This document shows positions 6,558-13,727 of a stretch of DNA of 23,736 bases, piece by piece (the first letter of the stretch is position 1; the number at the start of each line of letters is the position of its first letter). Source of the stretch: JASMTM01 sp046483075 (GTDB lineage: Bacteria; Thermotogota; Thermotogae; Petrotogales; Kosmotogaceae); contig JAWODV010000036.1 in the NCBI GenBank assembly GCA_046483075.1, positions 1 through 23,736 of the forward strand. The letters run 5' to 3'. Below the pieces are notes generated by a model. The model worked only from the letters and a program-made list of their open reading frames with translations. It made no database searches and had not been told where the DNA came from. The translations under genes and the position numbers were made by a program.

Positions 6558-7784
6558 TTATTTCTTAAGTCTTTTTATGAATGATGCGATTTTTTTCTTT
6601 AATGGAGAACCTAAAATATGCATTTCCTGAAGTTCCTTAAAGCCTTCTTTTGTAAGAATGAGCTTGCCACCTACTTCATGTATCAGCTTCTCTTTTTTTA
6701 GACTAGTAAGAGATTTCTCTATCATTTCATCTTTATCACCTAATTCATCTAATCCAAGAGCCTTTAAACCCTCTACTTCCTGAAAGTCAAGGGCTGAATA
6801 AGCTTCTGCTTTCATTTGGTCTTTTGTGGTTATTTCCCCTTTGTCTATTTGATATAAGAGCCAGCGCTTTAACTGTGTAATTCTTAACGTATTATAAAAG
6901 GTGAATCCATATTTGCTCAAATCTATTTCTTCCTCGTTTCGAGACTTCAATAACTCAATAAACAGATCAATGGCACTCTTTAGAATCAGACCAGAAATGA
7001 ATATACCAACTATCGAATCCAGAAATGGAATATGAAGCATTGAAGCAATTAGTGCAAAAAATATTGTTATTGCAATGAGAATATGATTCCTTGAATCAAT
7101 TGATTGAGTAATCAAAGCAACTGACTGATGTTTGATTCCCGCAAATTTCTGGTAAAACCAGAGAAATAGACAAATCACAGCCGATATTATCACAGCCCCG
7201 AAAGTTAGAAAATCAGGTGAAGGTATTTCCCTAGAAATCAATCCAGCTATGGCTTCGTAAAGAGTGAACCCTCCAACAATAATCATGAATAACAGTAATA
7301 TCTCGCTGGCAATTCTTTCTTTGTTTTTTGAAATTCCCCAGTAAACAAACAAACTGGAAATCCCATCTAAAAGCGTATCGATAGAATCATTAAACAATCC
7401 AACGCTACCTGAAATAAGTGCTGCTGGAAGTTTTATCGCTCCAAGTATAAAGTGAACGATCAGTGTGACTTTTGAAACATTTTTTGGTAACATAAAACGT
7501 TCCAACACCTTGCCACTTCTTTCAAGTTCATTAATCATTTTTTTTGCTTCTTCTGTTCCCTTTTCAGTTAAAGAGAAAACCTCATCTTTCTGTTCGATCC
7601 AATTTCTCTGTTTCATTTCTTCAAGCTGTTCCTGAAGAAAATCATCCATGTTGTCGTGACCATCGAAGTGTTTATGACCAGGGGCAACTTCAAGGAAAAT
7701 CCCAAATCTACGTCCCAGGGCTTTGTAGTAATCCTTGATTTCTTCAATGGATTTTGGTCCATTGAGGAGTGAGGAAGCAATCAT
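6558..7784 (-). CDS. Three-part fusion: PadR-like winged helix, CDF-like membrane domain, C-terminal winged helix
   Basis: 408 residues. Residues 1-95 resemble a PadR-like winged helix (MIASSLLNGPKSIEEI; an L-x-E-M-K-Q-R-N-W-I helix; F-S-L-T-E-K-G wing) with a His/Asp-rich insert H-K-H-F-D-G-H-D at 37-44. Residues 103-277 form six membrane helices typical of cation diffusion facilitators: G-S-V-G-L-F-N-D (126-133), Asp136-TLL-Asp140 in helix 2, D-S-R-N-H (230-234) before helix 5. The last 110 residues read as another winged helix (KLILTKEGFKEL near 374-385). Cation diffusion facilitators export divalent metals by proton antiport; a DNA-binding-like domain at each end suggests metal-coupled regulation (inference). 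In helix 5 the usual metal-site Asp is replaced (Asn233, Ile237), so transport may be altered. The ATG at 7784 lacks a clear ribosome site. Confidence 0.75.
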   Translation of the reverse strand: MIASSLLNGPKSIEEIKDYYKALGRRFGIFLEVAPGHKHFDGHDNMDDFLQEQLEEMKQRNWIEQKDEVFSLTEKGTEEAKKMINELERSGKVLERFMLPKNVSKVTLIVHFILGAIKLPAALISGSVGLFNDSIDTLLDGISSLFVYWGISKNKERIASEILLLFMIIVGGFTLYEAIAGLISREIPSPDFLTFGAVIISAVICLFLWFYQKFAGIKHQSVALITQSIDSRNHILIAITIFFALIASMLHIPFLDSIVGIFISGLILKSAIDLFIELLKSRNEEEIDLSKYGFTFYNTLRITQLKRWLLYQIDKGEITTKDQMKAEAYSALDFQEVEGLKALGLDELGDKDEMIEKSLTSLKKEKLIHEVGGKLILTKEGFKELQEMHILGSPLKKKIASFIKRLKK

Positions 7785-7978
7785 CCATATTTGTCCATGT
7801 TTACCAGAATGTTGTATCCCTGGAAAATAAAACCACCTTTTTTAATATGGGAATCTTGTTTTTAGCTAATTATTCAAAATTAATTATTGAAAACACTGAA
7901 GAAATATCCCATACCATTATTTGTTGATATTTTACATTATTTTGCTATTACTGCAGACCAATAATGAAGAAAAGGGAC

Positions 7979-8006
7979 GGTAATCACGAAGCTATTACCT
8001 TTTTTT
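7979..8006 (+). terminator. Orphan terminator-like hairpin with T run
   Basis: GGTAAT and ATTACC arms with a 9-base loop, then seven T residues (8000-8006). No plus-strand gene ends here; the nearest upstream gene is on the other strand. It may end a small RNA or stop antisense transcription. The stem is short and A/T-rich. Confidence 0.35.
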
Positions 8007-8170
8007 ATTGATTCAAGTTTCAAAGGTTTTAGTTGATCATCTGGAGAAGTGAAAAGAAATCAGATTTCCCATTAACCAGAATAAAAGGAATTTTTTGTGC
8101 GTTTTTCATTATTTAATTTGTTTTGTGATTCGGCATTATTAAGGCAAATAAATATTATCTTGTCAATAAA

Positions 8171-8187
8171 TAGTGTCTGTCCCCAAT
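8171..8187 (+). repeat. REP-like hairpin repeat, copy 3 (one core substitution)
   Basis: Core GTGTCTGTCCC at 8173-8183, differing from the other copies by T for the second G, followed by CAATAA as in copy 2. It lies about 180 bases upstream of the MFS gene. Confidence 0.6.
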
Positions 8188-8366
8188 AATATTAATAATT
8201 ATCGTTCAATTGAATTGTCTAGTTTAATTTAGTTTTTATGGGTACAAAGAAGCATTCTCTTTTTTATTTTTAGACTGTTAAGGTAGAATAATAATAATAA
8301 GCTTTAAAGATTCACACCTCGATATTTTTATGTCATTTATTTTGCTTTTTTAAGGAGGACAATGTT

Positions 8367-9590
8367 ATGTCAGCAACTCGAAGAGCATGGTTGGTTGTAT
8401 TTAGTGGTTTGGGTGTGAACCTTACTTTGGGGGTCTTGTATTCCTGGGGGATAATTTCTGCAGCTCTAATAGATGATTTCAAATGGACTGCTACTCAGAC
8501 GCAAATTCCATACATGATAGCCTCAGCTGTTTTTGCTTTTAATATGATTCCTGGCGGGAGATTACAGGATAAACTTGGGCCCAGGTTGGTACTAATTGCT
8601 TCTTCAATTTTAGCTGGTGCAGGTTTTATTCTTTCTGGATTCAATCTCACTGTTACAGGTTTAACTTTCTTTTTTGGAATCATTTTTGGACTTGCCATAG
8701 GATTTGGTTATGCTTCTCCAACTCCAGCTGCAGTAAAATGGTTTCATCCGGATCATAGAGGATTGATTTCAGGAATTGTAGTTAGCGGTTTTGGTTTGGC
8801 TCCTGTGTACATTGCTCCACTTACAAGTTCATTAATTAGCTCATATGGATTAAAAACAACTATGATTATTATGGGTGTTGTATTTTTTTCGGTTGTTTTT
8901 TCTCTTTCTTTTGTAATAAAAAATCCACCAGCTGATTTTGAGAAAATTAAACTTAAGAAAAAGCCCAAAAAGAAACACAAGACTACAACGAAAGATTACA
9001 ATATTCGTGAAGTTTTGCGAACCCCCCAATTTTATATGTTGTGGACAATGTTCTTTTTTGGCACATTTGCCGGACTCTTAATAATTGGACAAATGTCGAA
9101 AATCGGACAGGAACAGGCGTCTATAAGCAATGGCTTCTTGTTAGTGGTGGTTTATGCGATATTCAACTTCTTAGGTAGAGTTACCTGGGGAACTATTTCA
9201 GACTATTTGGGCAGAACTTTTACTCTTTTCACGATGTTTGCAATTCAGGCAATTGTATATTTTTCTTTCAGTGCTTTAACAAATCCATTTAGTCTTTTGA
9301 TTGGAAAAAGTCTGGTAGGCTTCACCTTTGGTGGTATGCTCGCAATTTTTCCAGTAGTGACAGCGGATTTCTTTGGATTAAAGAATTTGGGATTGAATTA
9401 CGGATTGATGATTACTGCCTGGGGCGTTGGAGGTATTCTTGGGCCACTTTTGGGAGGTCTTACAAGAGATGTTACAGGTGGTTATGAAATAAGCTATCTA
9501 ATTTCTGCAATTCTTGGTGTTGCTGGTGCATTAATCAGTTTATTCGTTAAGCATCCCGAGACTAAGGAAGCAGAAACCAAAAAATCTTAA
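8367..9590 (+). CDS. OFA-family (oxalate/formate antiporter-like) MFS transporter
   Basis: 407 residues with twelve hydrophobic segments split by a lysine-rich cytoplasmic loop (about 190-210, K-L-K-K-K-P-K-K-K-H). The N-terminus L-T-L-G-V-L-Y-S-W-G (19-28), the motif-A-like loop G-G-R-L-Q-D-K-L-G-P-R (63-73), G-F-G-Y-A-S-P-T-P-A-A-V-K-W-F (112-126) and the second-half loop G-T-I-S-D-Y-L-G-R are characteristic of the OFA branch of the major facilitator superfamily, which exchanges or imports small carboxylates such as oxalate, formate or lactate. The ligand cannot be told from sequence. AAGGAGGA precedes ATG by about 6 bases. It is monocistronic: a hairpin follows the stop and the next gene faces it. 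Confidence 0.87.
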   Translation: MSATRRAWLVVFSGLGVNLTLGVLYSWGIISAALIDDFKWTATQTQIPYMIASAVFAFNMIPGGRLQDKLGPRLVLIASSILAGAGFILSGFNLTVTGLTFFFGIIFGLAIGFGYASPTPAAVKWFHPDHRGLISGIVVSGFGLAPVYIAPLTSSLISSYGLKTTMIIMGVVFFSVVFSLSFVIKNPPADFEKIKLKKKPKKKHKTTTKDYNIREVLRTPQFYMLWTMFFFGTFAGLLIIGQMSKIGQEQASISNGFLLVVVYAIFNFLGRVTWGTISDYLGRTFTLFTMFAIQAIVYFSFSALTNPFSLLIGKSLVGFTFGGMLAIFPVVTADFFGLKNLGLNYGLMITAWGVGGILGPLLGGLTRDVTGGYEISYLISAILGVAGALISLFVKHPETKEAETKKS

Positions 9591-9625
9591 GTGGCTCTTT
9601 TTGTTTATTAAAAAGCCATTTGTTT
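9591..9625 (+). terminator. Candidate terminator between convergent MFS and RAYT genes
   Basis: Directly after the MFS stop, GTGGCT-C-TTTTT pairs with AAAAAGCCA across a 7-base loop (one bulged C), followed by TTTGTTTA. It can fold on both strands, fitting convergent genes, but the U tract is interrupted. Confidence 0.45.
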
Positions 9626-9659
9626 AAAATGAAATAAGAAAAATAAATGATAAAAATAA

Positions 9660-10385
9660 TTATTTCGATTTTTCTTTCTTTTTTGGACGACCTCTTGGCC
9701 TTCTATCCAGGTTTATTCCATATTTATTTTCAATTTTCTTCTTGAATTTTACTCCGAAAACCGGGGAGCCTTTTTTTGTTGAACTGCGAAGTTTGGCAAC
9801 AAATTCTTTTTTATCAGGAGTGCCCAGATACTCTTTCCATTCTTTGGGATCCCAATTGTAACCCAATTCATCTGAGTCAGAGAGTTCGATTCTTGAATGT
9901 TTATTTTCGTTTTCAGCAGGGTTTTTGCTAACCGTTTTTTGATTTTTTTGAACATGATCATATGCACTGCACCAAAAGTACTTCCATGGAGCCTTTACAA
10001 TACCAGCTCTAACTGGATTTCTTTCAACATACTTCATAGCTTCAAAGGAGTGTTTTTCGTCAAGGGGGCACGAATAGAATCTGCCCTGCCATAAATGACC
10101 TGTTTGGTTGTTCTTTTTGTTAAAGTATTGGGAATATCGCATATGAGCGTTCTTAAATGTCATAGCCAATGAATCGCTATTTTCTGGTACTGCAACAAAA
10201 TGAATATGATTGTCCATTATGCAGTAAGCATAGATTTTAAGCTTATATCTTTTGGAAAACTCGTTTACAAATTGACAGTACTGACTTTTATCCTTTTCAT
10301 CTTTAAAAACCTTTAGCTGGAAGTTACTTCTTTGCACAACATGATGTGCAATACCCTCAAACACTATCCTCGCTGTCCTCGCCAT
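9660..10385 (-). CDS. REP-associated tyrosine transposase (RAYT, Y1/HUH family) with C-terminal AT-hook
   Basis: 241 residues. The Y1-transposase core is clear: H-H-V-V-Q-R-S (14-20), the metal-binding HUH motif D-N-H-I-H-F-V (His60, His62), an R-Y-S-x-Y-F-N-x-x-x-x-x-x-G-H-L-W-Q-G-R-F segment, and M-K-Y-V-E-R-N-P-V-R-A-G with the probable catalytic Tyr119. RAYTs are single-copy relatives of IS200/IS605 TnpA that bind and nick short palindromic REP sequences. The C-terminus R-R-P-R-G-R-P-K-K-K (228-237) is a canonical AT-hook, expected to contact A/T-rich minor groove. Two GGGTCTGTCCC hairpins lie 52 and 77 bases upstream of the ATG and three more occur elsewhere in the window. The gene is intact and convergent with the MFS gene. 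Confidence 0.88.
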   Translation of the reverse strand: MARTARIVFEGIAHHVVQRSNFQLKVFKDEKDKSQYCQFVNEFSKRYKLKIYAYCIMDNHIHFVAVPENSDSLAMTFKNAHMRYSQYFNKKNNQTGHLWQGRFYSCPLDEKHSFEAMKYVERNPVRAGIVKAPWKYFWCSAYDHVQKNQKTVSKNPAENENKHSRIELSDSDELGYNWDPKEWKEYLGTPDKKEFVAKLRSSTKKGSPVFGVKFKKKIENKYGINLDRRPRGRPKKKEKSK

Positions 10386-10434
10386 AAAAATTGCTCCATT
10401 AAAGAAATAGAATCACAATTATTTTATCATAAAA

Positions 10435-10451
10435 TAGGGTCTGTCCCCAAG
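10435..10451 (+). repeat. REP-like hairpin repeat, copy 4
   Basis: Core GGGTCTGTCCC at 10437-10447 followed by CAAG. It is 52 bases upstream of the RAYT start codon and forms a direct pair with copy 5, 25 bases apart. Confidence 0.75.
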
Positions 10452-10458
10452 TGAAAAA

Positions 10459-10477
10459 ATTGGGTCTGTCCCTAACT
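10459..10477 (+). repeat. REP-like hairpin repeat, copy 5
   Basis: Core GGGTCTGTCCC at 10462-10472, followed by TAAC as in copy 1 (TAAT). Same orientation as the other four copies. Confidence 0.75.
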
Positions 10478-10806
10478 GAAATTAAATTAACTATTATAGA
10501 ATAAACAGGTGTTAATATAGAATGATTTAGCAAATTTCATCCTTTTATGTTATACGGCTGTAGTATCTAAAACTTATTTGGATTATCATGTGTTTGAGTT
10601 TTTCTAATCATGGATCTCCGATCATGAAACTTGATAAACGAAGCGAGGGTAAGATGCACACACCCAGCCTCCGACAGCCCTCTCGAAGAGGGCATTAGAA
10701 CCCAAGGCTTTAAAAACGTTGTATGTGGTCCGTAGTAGGTTGTGCGTTACTAATACGTACAACTAACAACCGACAACCGACAACGTTTTCTGATTCGTTG
10801 AACCAA

Positions 10807-11266
10807 TCGATGGACGAAACGTCAGTGTTGGACGGTGGACCAAATGAAATTTTGGACGTATTTTTAGTCTCGGGCTCTCGGATTCTCGGACTCTCGTCTT
10901 TTCGGTTTCTCTCTTTTTTAAAAGGTTTTCGTCGAGTCTCGGATCTTGCTTTATAAAGATTCCACCCTTGAGGGTGGCCAGCTGTACTTAGCTGGGGGTG
11001 TTAATTTTTGGTTTTTTACCGCCATTGGTGCAAATCCGTGTGTTCCACAACACGCATATCCTGAGTTCTGCTCGGCATATCCGATTGTCTTTCAAATTGC
11101 ATATCAATGGGTTTAAGCCCCAGTCGATGGACGAAGCGAGTCGCAAGATGAGCGTTGGACGAAACGTCAGTGATGGACGATGGACGCTGTTATATTCTCG
11201 GATTCTCGGTCTCTCGTCTTCTTGGTTTTTCTCGGTTTTAAAATGTTTTCGTCGAGTCTCGGATCT
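10807..11266 (+). repeat. Direct duplication of a block inside the mosaic tract
   Basis: The series TCGATGGACGAA, GGACGAAACGTCAGTG, TTCTCGGATTCTCGG, CTCTCGTCTT and GTCGAGTCTCGGATCT occurs at 10807-10946 and again at 11124-11266, with insertions and substitutions between units. The two blocks are separated by the two-hairpin module and about 120 bases of other sequence. Confidence 0.6.
10961..11001 (+). repeat. Two-hairpin repeat module (second copy)
   Basis: CCACCCT and AGGGTGG arms around TG (10962-10977), then CCAGCT and AGCTGG arms with a 6-base loop (10978-10995), then GGGTGT. It is the reverse complement of 1245-1286 apart from a few substitutions; several changes keep base pairing, suggesting the structure matters. 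Confidence 0.6.
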
Positions 11267-11338
11267 CTAATCTCGGGGTTAAGTTTGTTCCACAATGGGT
11301 GGTATTTAACACGTATACTTACAATACAGGAGATATAT

Positions 11339-12301
11339 ATGAGGGAATTCAAAAAGCCAAAAGTTGTAATTAGCAGATGTTTAGGCTTTGATAATTGTAG
11401 ATATGATGGACAATCTATTTCCAGTGAATTTGTTGATGAATTTAAGAATCATGTTGACTATATAAACCCCTGTCCTGAAGTTGATATTGGGCTGGGTACT
11501 CCGAGGGACTCGTTAAGAGTTGTAAAGAAAAACGGTTCACTTAGTTTTGTTCAAACAAACACAGGAAAGAATTATACTGAAGAAATCAATAAGTATGCAA
11601 ACAATTTTCTAAATGATCTGGAAAATGTTGATGGGTTCATCCTAAAGGAAGGATCACCATCCTGTGGATTCAAGGGGGCTAAATACTATCCTGGATTAGG
11701 GAAAGTAGCATCTAATAGCAAAGGTTCTGGTTTCTTTGGAGGAGCAATAATAAAGCGGTTTCCTCAACATCCTATTGAAAATGAAGGGAGACTTAGAAAT
11801 TTCAATATTAGAGAACACTTTTTGACTAGACTGTTTTTAATGCCAGAAATAAGAGAACTTAGAGTAGACAGCACAATCAAAAAGTTGGTTAACTTCCAGA
11901 GCAGGAACAAACTCTTATTAATGGCGTATAATCAAAATCTCATGAGAAAATTGGGGAAACTTGTTGCAAATAGTGACGATGAACCTATAGAAAAACTGGT
12001 GGAAAAATATATTGATGGCTTTCTCCAGGCAATCAATCATACGTCAAGATATACATCGAATATAAATGTTCTTATGCATGCCCTTGGTTATTTCAAAAAG
12101 GTTTTGAGTACCGAAGAAAAAGCGTTCTTCCTTGATGCTTTAGAAAGCTATAGAAAAGGTAAGGTTCCACTAAGTGTTCCTTTGTATCTGATTAAATCTT
12201 ATATTGTCAAGTACGATAACGATTACTTGAAATCTCAAACCTTTTTTGAACCCTACCCTGAGGGATTGGTAGAAATAACAGATTCTGGTAAAGGCAGATA
12301 G
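11339..12301 (+). CDS. DUF523-DUF1722 (YbgA-like) protein with TudS-like iron-sulfur domain
   Basis: 320 residues from ATG at 11339 (AGGAG at 11328-11332, 6 bases upstream); the open frame extends 53 codons further into repeat DNA, which is not native. Residues 1-150 are DUF523: I-S-R-C-L-G-F-D-N-C-R-Y-D-G (Cys14, Cys20), N-P-C-P-E-V (Cys45) and E-G-S-P-S-C-G-F-K (Cys109). In the related thiouracil desulfidase TudS, cysteines of this domain hold a [4Fe-4S] cluster that abstracts sulfur. Residues about 190-310 are DUF1722: LLMAYNQNLMRKLGKLVA, a HTSRYTSNINVLMHALGYFKK stretch split by conserved His, and VPLYLIKSYIVKY. The two-domain arrangement is that of YbgA. A role in desulfuration of modified nucleobases or thiols is inference. 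Confidence 0.82.
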   Translation: MREFKKPKVVISRCLGFDNCRYDGQSISSEFVDEFKNHVDYINPCPEVDIGLGTPRDSLRVVKKNGSLSFVQTNTGKNYTEEINKYANNFLNDLENVDGFILKEGSPSCGFKGAKYYPGLGKVASNSKGSGFFGGAIIKRFPQHPIENEGRLRNFNIREHFLTRLFLMPEIRELRVDSTIKKLVNFQSRNKLLLMAYNQNLMRKLGKLVANSDDEPIEKLVEKYIDGFLQAINHTSRYTSNINVLMHALGYFKKVLSTEEKAFFLDALESYRKGKVPLSVPLYLIKSYIVKYDNDYLKSQTFFEPYPEGLVEITDSGKGR

Positions 12302-12432
12302 CAATTATTAAAGTCTAGAAGGAGTTTTTTTGCAAACTTAAATCTAACTCTAGTAAATACATTAACACTCGTCATCAAACATTATTTTGGAATCTTATAG
12401 TGACAATGTTTATAAGTAAACTTTACTGAATC

Positions 12433-13527
12433 TTACCAAATAACAAAGGATGCAATAGATTGTGGTATCAAAGAAGTGTCTTCAAGTTTCAAAAAACGCT
12501 TTCCTTGCCTATCAAAGATAAAAGGAAAAGCTTCAATTTTAGTTATTTTGCCCTTAGATGTTACATATAGCTTAAGGGGAGAATTGACTCTGCAATACTT
12601 TTTAATCATTGCTGTTGTCCAGTTTCCTAAAGAATAAATGATAAGCGAGGTTGTTCCACGTTTATTCTCATATTGTTCTATAGGCTGAAGTACATGGGGA
12701 TGATGACCTATCAAGATATCGACACCTTCATCACAAAGCATTCTTGCAAGTTCAACCTGGTTTTTAGTAGGGGTGAGTTCATATTCAAGCCCCCAATGGA
12801 GGCTTAGTATAATTACATCATTAACTTCCTTCATTCTTCTTATAACACTCTTTATTTCTGAAAAATCTTCAGTGTACAAATTGACTGCATTTAGTCGTGA
12901 AATATTAATTATTTCATTTCCTTTATCTTTTGCAACATTAGTCCCGTAAGTGTAACCTGATAATGCCACTGAAATGCCATTAATGTTTACTACTGAAAAG
13001 CGGTTATCCCTTTTTAATCCTATACTTTCGATATTGTATCTATCTAGCAAAGATACTGTCTCTGACAAACCTTCAATGTCTTTATCAAAACAGTGATTAT
13101 TTGCTAAATTCAAAACATCCGGGTTTAAAGGTAATACTATCTTTTCGAAATATTCTAAGCTACCGTTGAACCACGGAAACCCAGATGTTGGTTTTTTATC
13201 ATGTACTGGAAATTCAAGGTTGGTGAAAACCAAATCACTCTCTAGTAGTTCAGAAGGTACTTCTTTGAAGAGCTCATCACAATTTAACAAAGGAGAGTAA
13301 AACATTATATCGCCAAACACTGTCATTGTGAAATCGTATTCATTCACTTCTTCTAATGTAAATGCTTTTTCATCATAATCTCGAGAAATTGGCCCAAATA
13401 CTATCTTATATATATAAAAGAAAAAGTCTAAGAGACTAGCATTCTCCATAGAACCTTCAACTATTGGGTAAGAGCAACTACTTATTATAACGACAGTTAC
13501 AATGCAAACAATTAGCATTTTTTTCAT
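12433..13527 (-). CDS. CapA-family metallophosphatase-like lipoprotein
   Basis: 364 residues. A type II signal peptide ends in V-I-I-S-S-C (Cys18 lipidation site), so the protein is membrane-anchored outside the cell. The CapA (poly-gamma-glutamate synthesis, PF09587) motifs appear in order: F-G-D-I-M-F (Asp73), T-N-L-E-F-P (Asn103, Glu105), L-A-N-N-H (143-145), S-L-H-W-G-L-E-Y (His244), G-H-H-P-H-V-L-Q-P (His275-278) and Y-S-L-G-N-W. These are metal ligands of the calcineurin-like fold. No capBC genes are nearby, so it is probably a stand-alone member of unknown substrate rather than part of capsule synthesis. GGAGG lies 6-10 bases before ATG. It converges on the YbgA-like gene. Confidence 0.87.
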   Translation of the reverse strand: MKKMLIVCIVTVVIISSCSYPIVEGSMENASLLDFFFYIYKIVFGPISRDYDEKAFTLEEVNEYDFTMTVFGDIMFYSPLLNCDELFKEVPSELLESDLVFTNLEFPVHDKKPTSGFPWFNGSLEYFEKIVLPLNPDVLNLANNHCFDKDIEGLSETVSLLDRYNIESIGLKRDNRFSVVNINGISVALSGYTYGTNVAKDKGNEIINISRLNAVNLYTEDFSEIKSVIRRMKEVNDVIILSLHWGLEYELTPTKNQVELARMLCDEGVDILIGHHPHVLQPIEQYENKRGTTSLIIYSLGNWTTAMIKKYCRVNSPLKLYVTSKGKITKIEAFPFIFDRQGKRFLKLEDTSLIPQSIASFVIW

Positions 13528-13672
13528 TTACTTCCTCCAAACATAGTAATTATTAGTCATCATTATAATCAAATATTTCACTTTTTTATTATAAACCGAT
13601 TTAGTTTTTCTCATGACTTTTTGAGTTCAATTTTATTGAGATCTGTAGTTACAAAAACTTTCACTCTATTTA

Positions 13673-13727
13673 TTGTGAAGAAAAATACTCTATGATAATA
13701 TATTCATATATCTGAATATATGAATAT
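13673..13727 (+). promoter_or_regulatory. acr3 operon promoter with perfect 12-4-12 palindromic ArsR-type operator
   Basis: -35 TTGTGA (13673-13678), 17-base spacer, -10 TAATAT (13696-13701). Overlapping the -10 and covering the start region is a perfect inverted repeat: ATATTCATATAT (13700-13711), spacer CTGA, ATATATGAATAT (13716-13727). ArsR/SmtB operators typically are A/T-rich dyads of this size. The acr3 ribosome site begins two bases after the palindrome. Confidence 0.7.

Larger units (their letters stand above)
7785..8366. other. Intergenic stretch with one hairpin-T run and one REP copy
   Basis: 582 bases without a supported gene. It contains the leader of the CDF fusion gene (minus strand, AAAGGTGG at forward 7833-7840), a terminator-like hairpin at 7979-8006, the third REP-like copy at 8171-8187, and the AT-rich promoter region of the MFS gene, where no convincing -35/-10 pair can be chosen. 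Confidence 0.5.
10620..11285. repeat. Non-coding mosaic repeat tract, copy 2
   Basis: About 665 bases, richer in G+C than neighbours, without a supported gene. From left to right: CACACACCC/AGCCT (10655-10670), AAGAGGGCATTAGAACC (10686-10702), GTTGT/CGTA-rich words with a short tandem CAACCGACAACCGACAACG (about 10765-10783), a CGATGGACGAAACGTCAG block (10808-10825), GGGCTCTCGGATTCTCGGA (10872-10890), GTCGAGTCTCGGATCT (10931-10946), the two-hairpin module (10961-11001), and a second round of the GATGGACGA, TCTCGGATTCTCGG and GTCGAGTCTCGGATCT blocks ending near 11266. The modules are shared with 893-1366 in a different order and mainly inverted. Confidence 0.55.

Noticed and set aside
10760..10900. 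Possible CRISPR-like or tandem array (CAACCGA, CTCTCGG words)
   Set aside because: Units are short, irregular and without unique spacers of constant length; no cas genes in the window.
11180..11338. 53-codon N-terminal extension of the YbgA-like protein
   Set aside because: It is translated from the TCTCGG repeat DNA; the ATG at 11339 has a good ribosome site and begins where DUF523 proteins begin.
12380..12420. Inverted repeat AAACATT ... AATGTTT between the YbgA-like and CapA genes
   Set aside because: A/T-only arms, a loop of about 20 bases and no T run; expected by chance in this composition.
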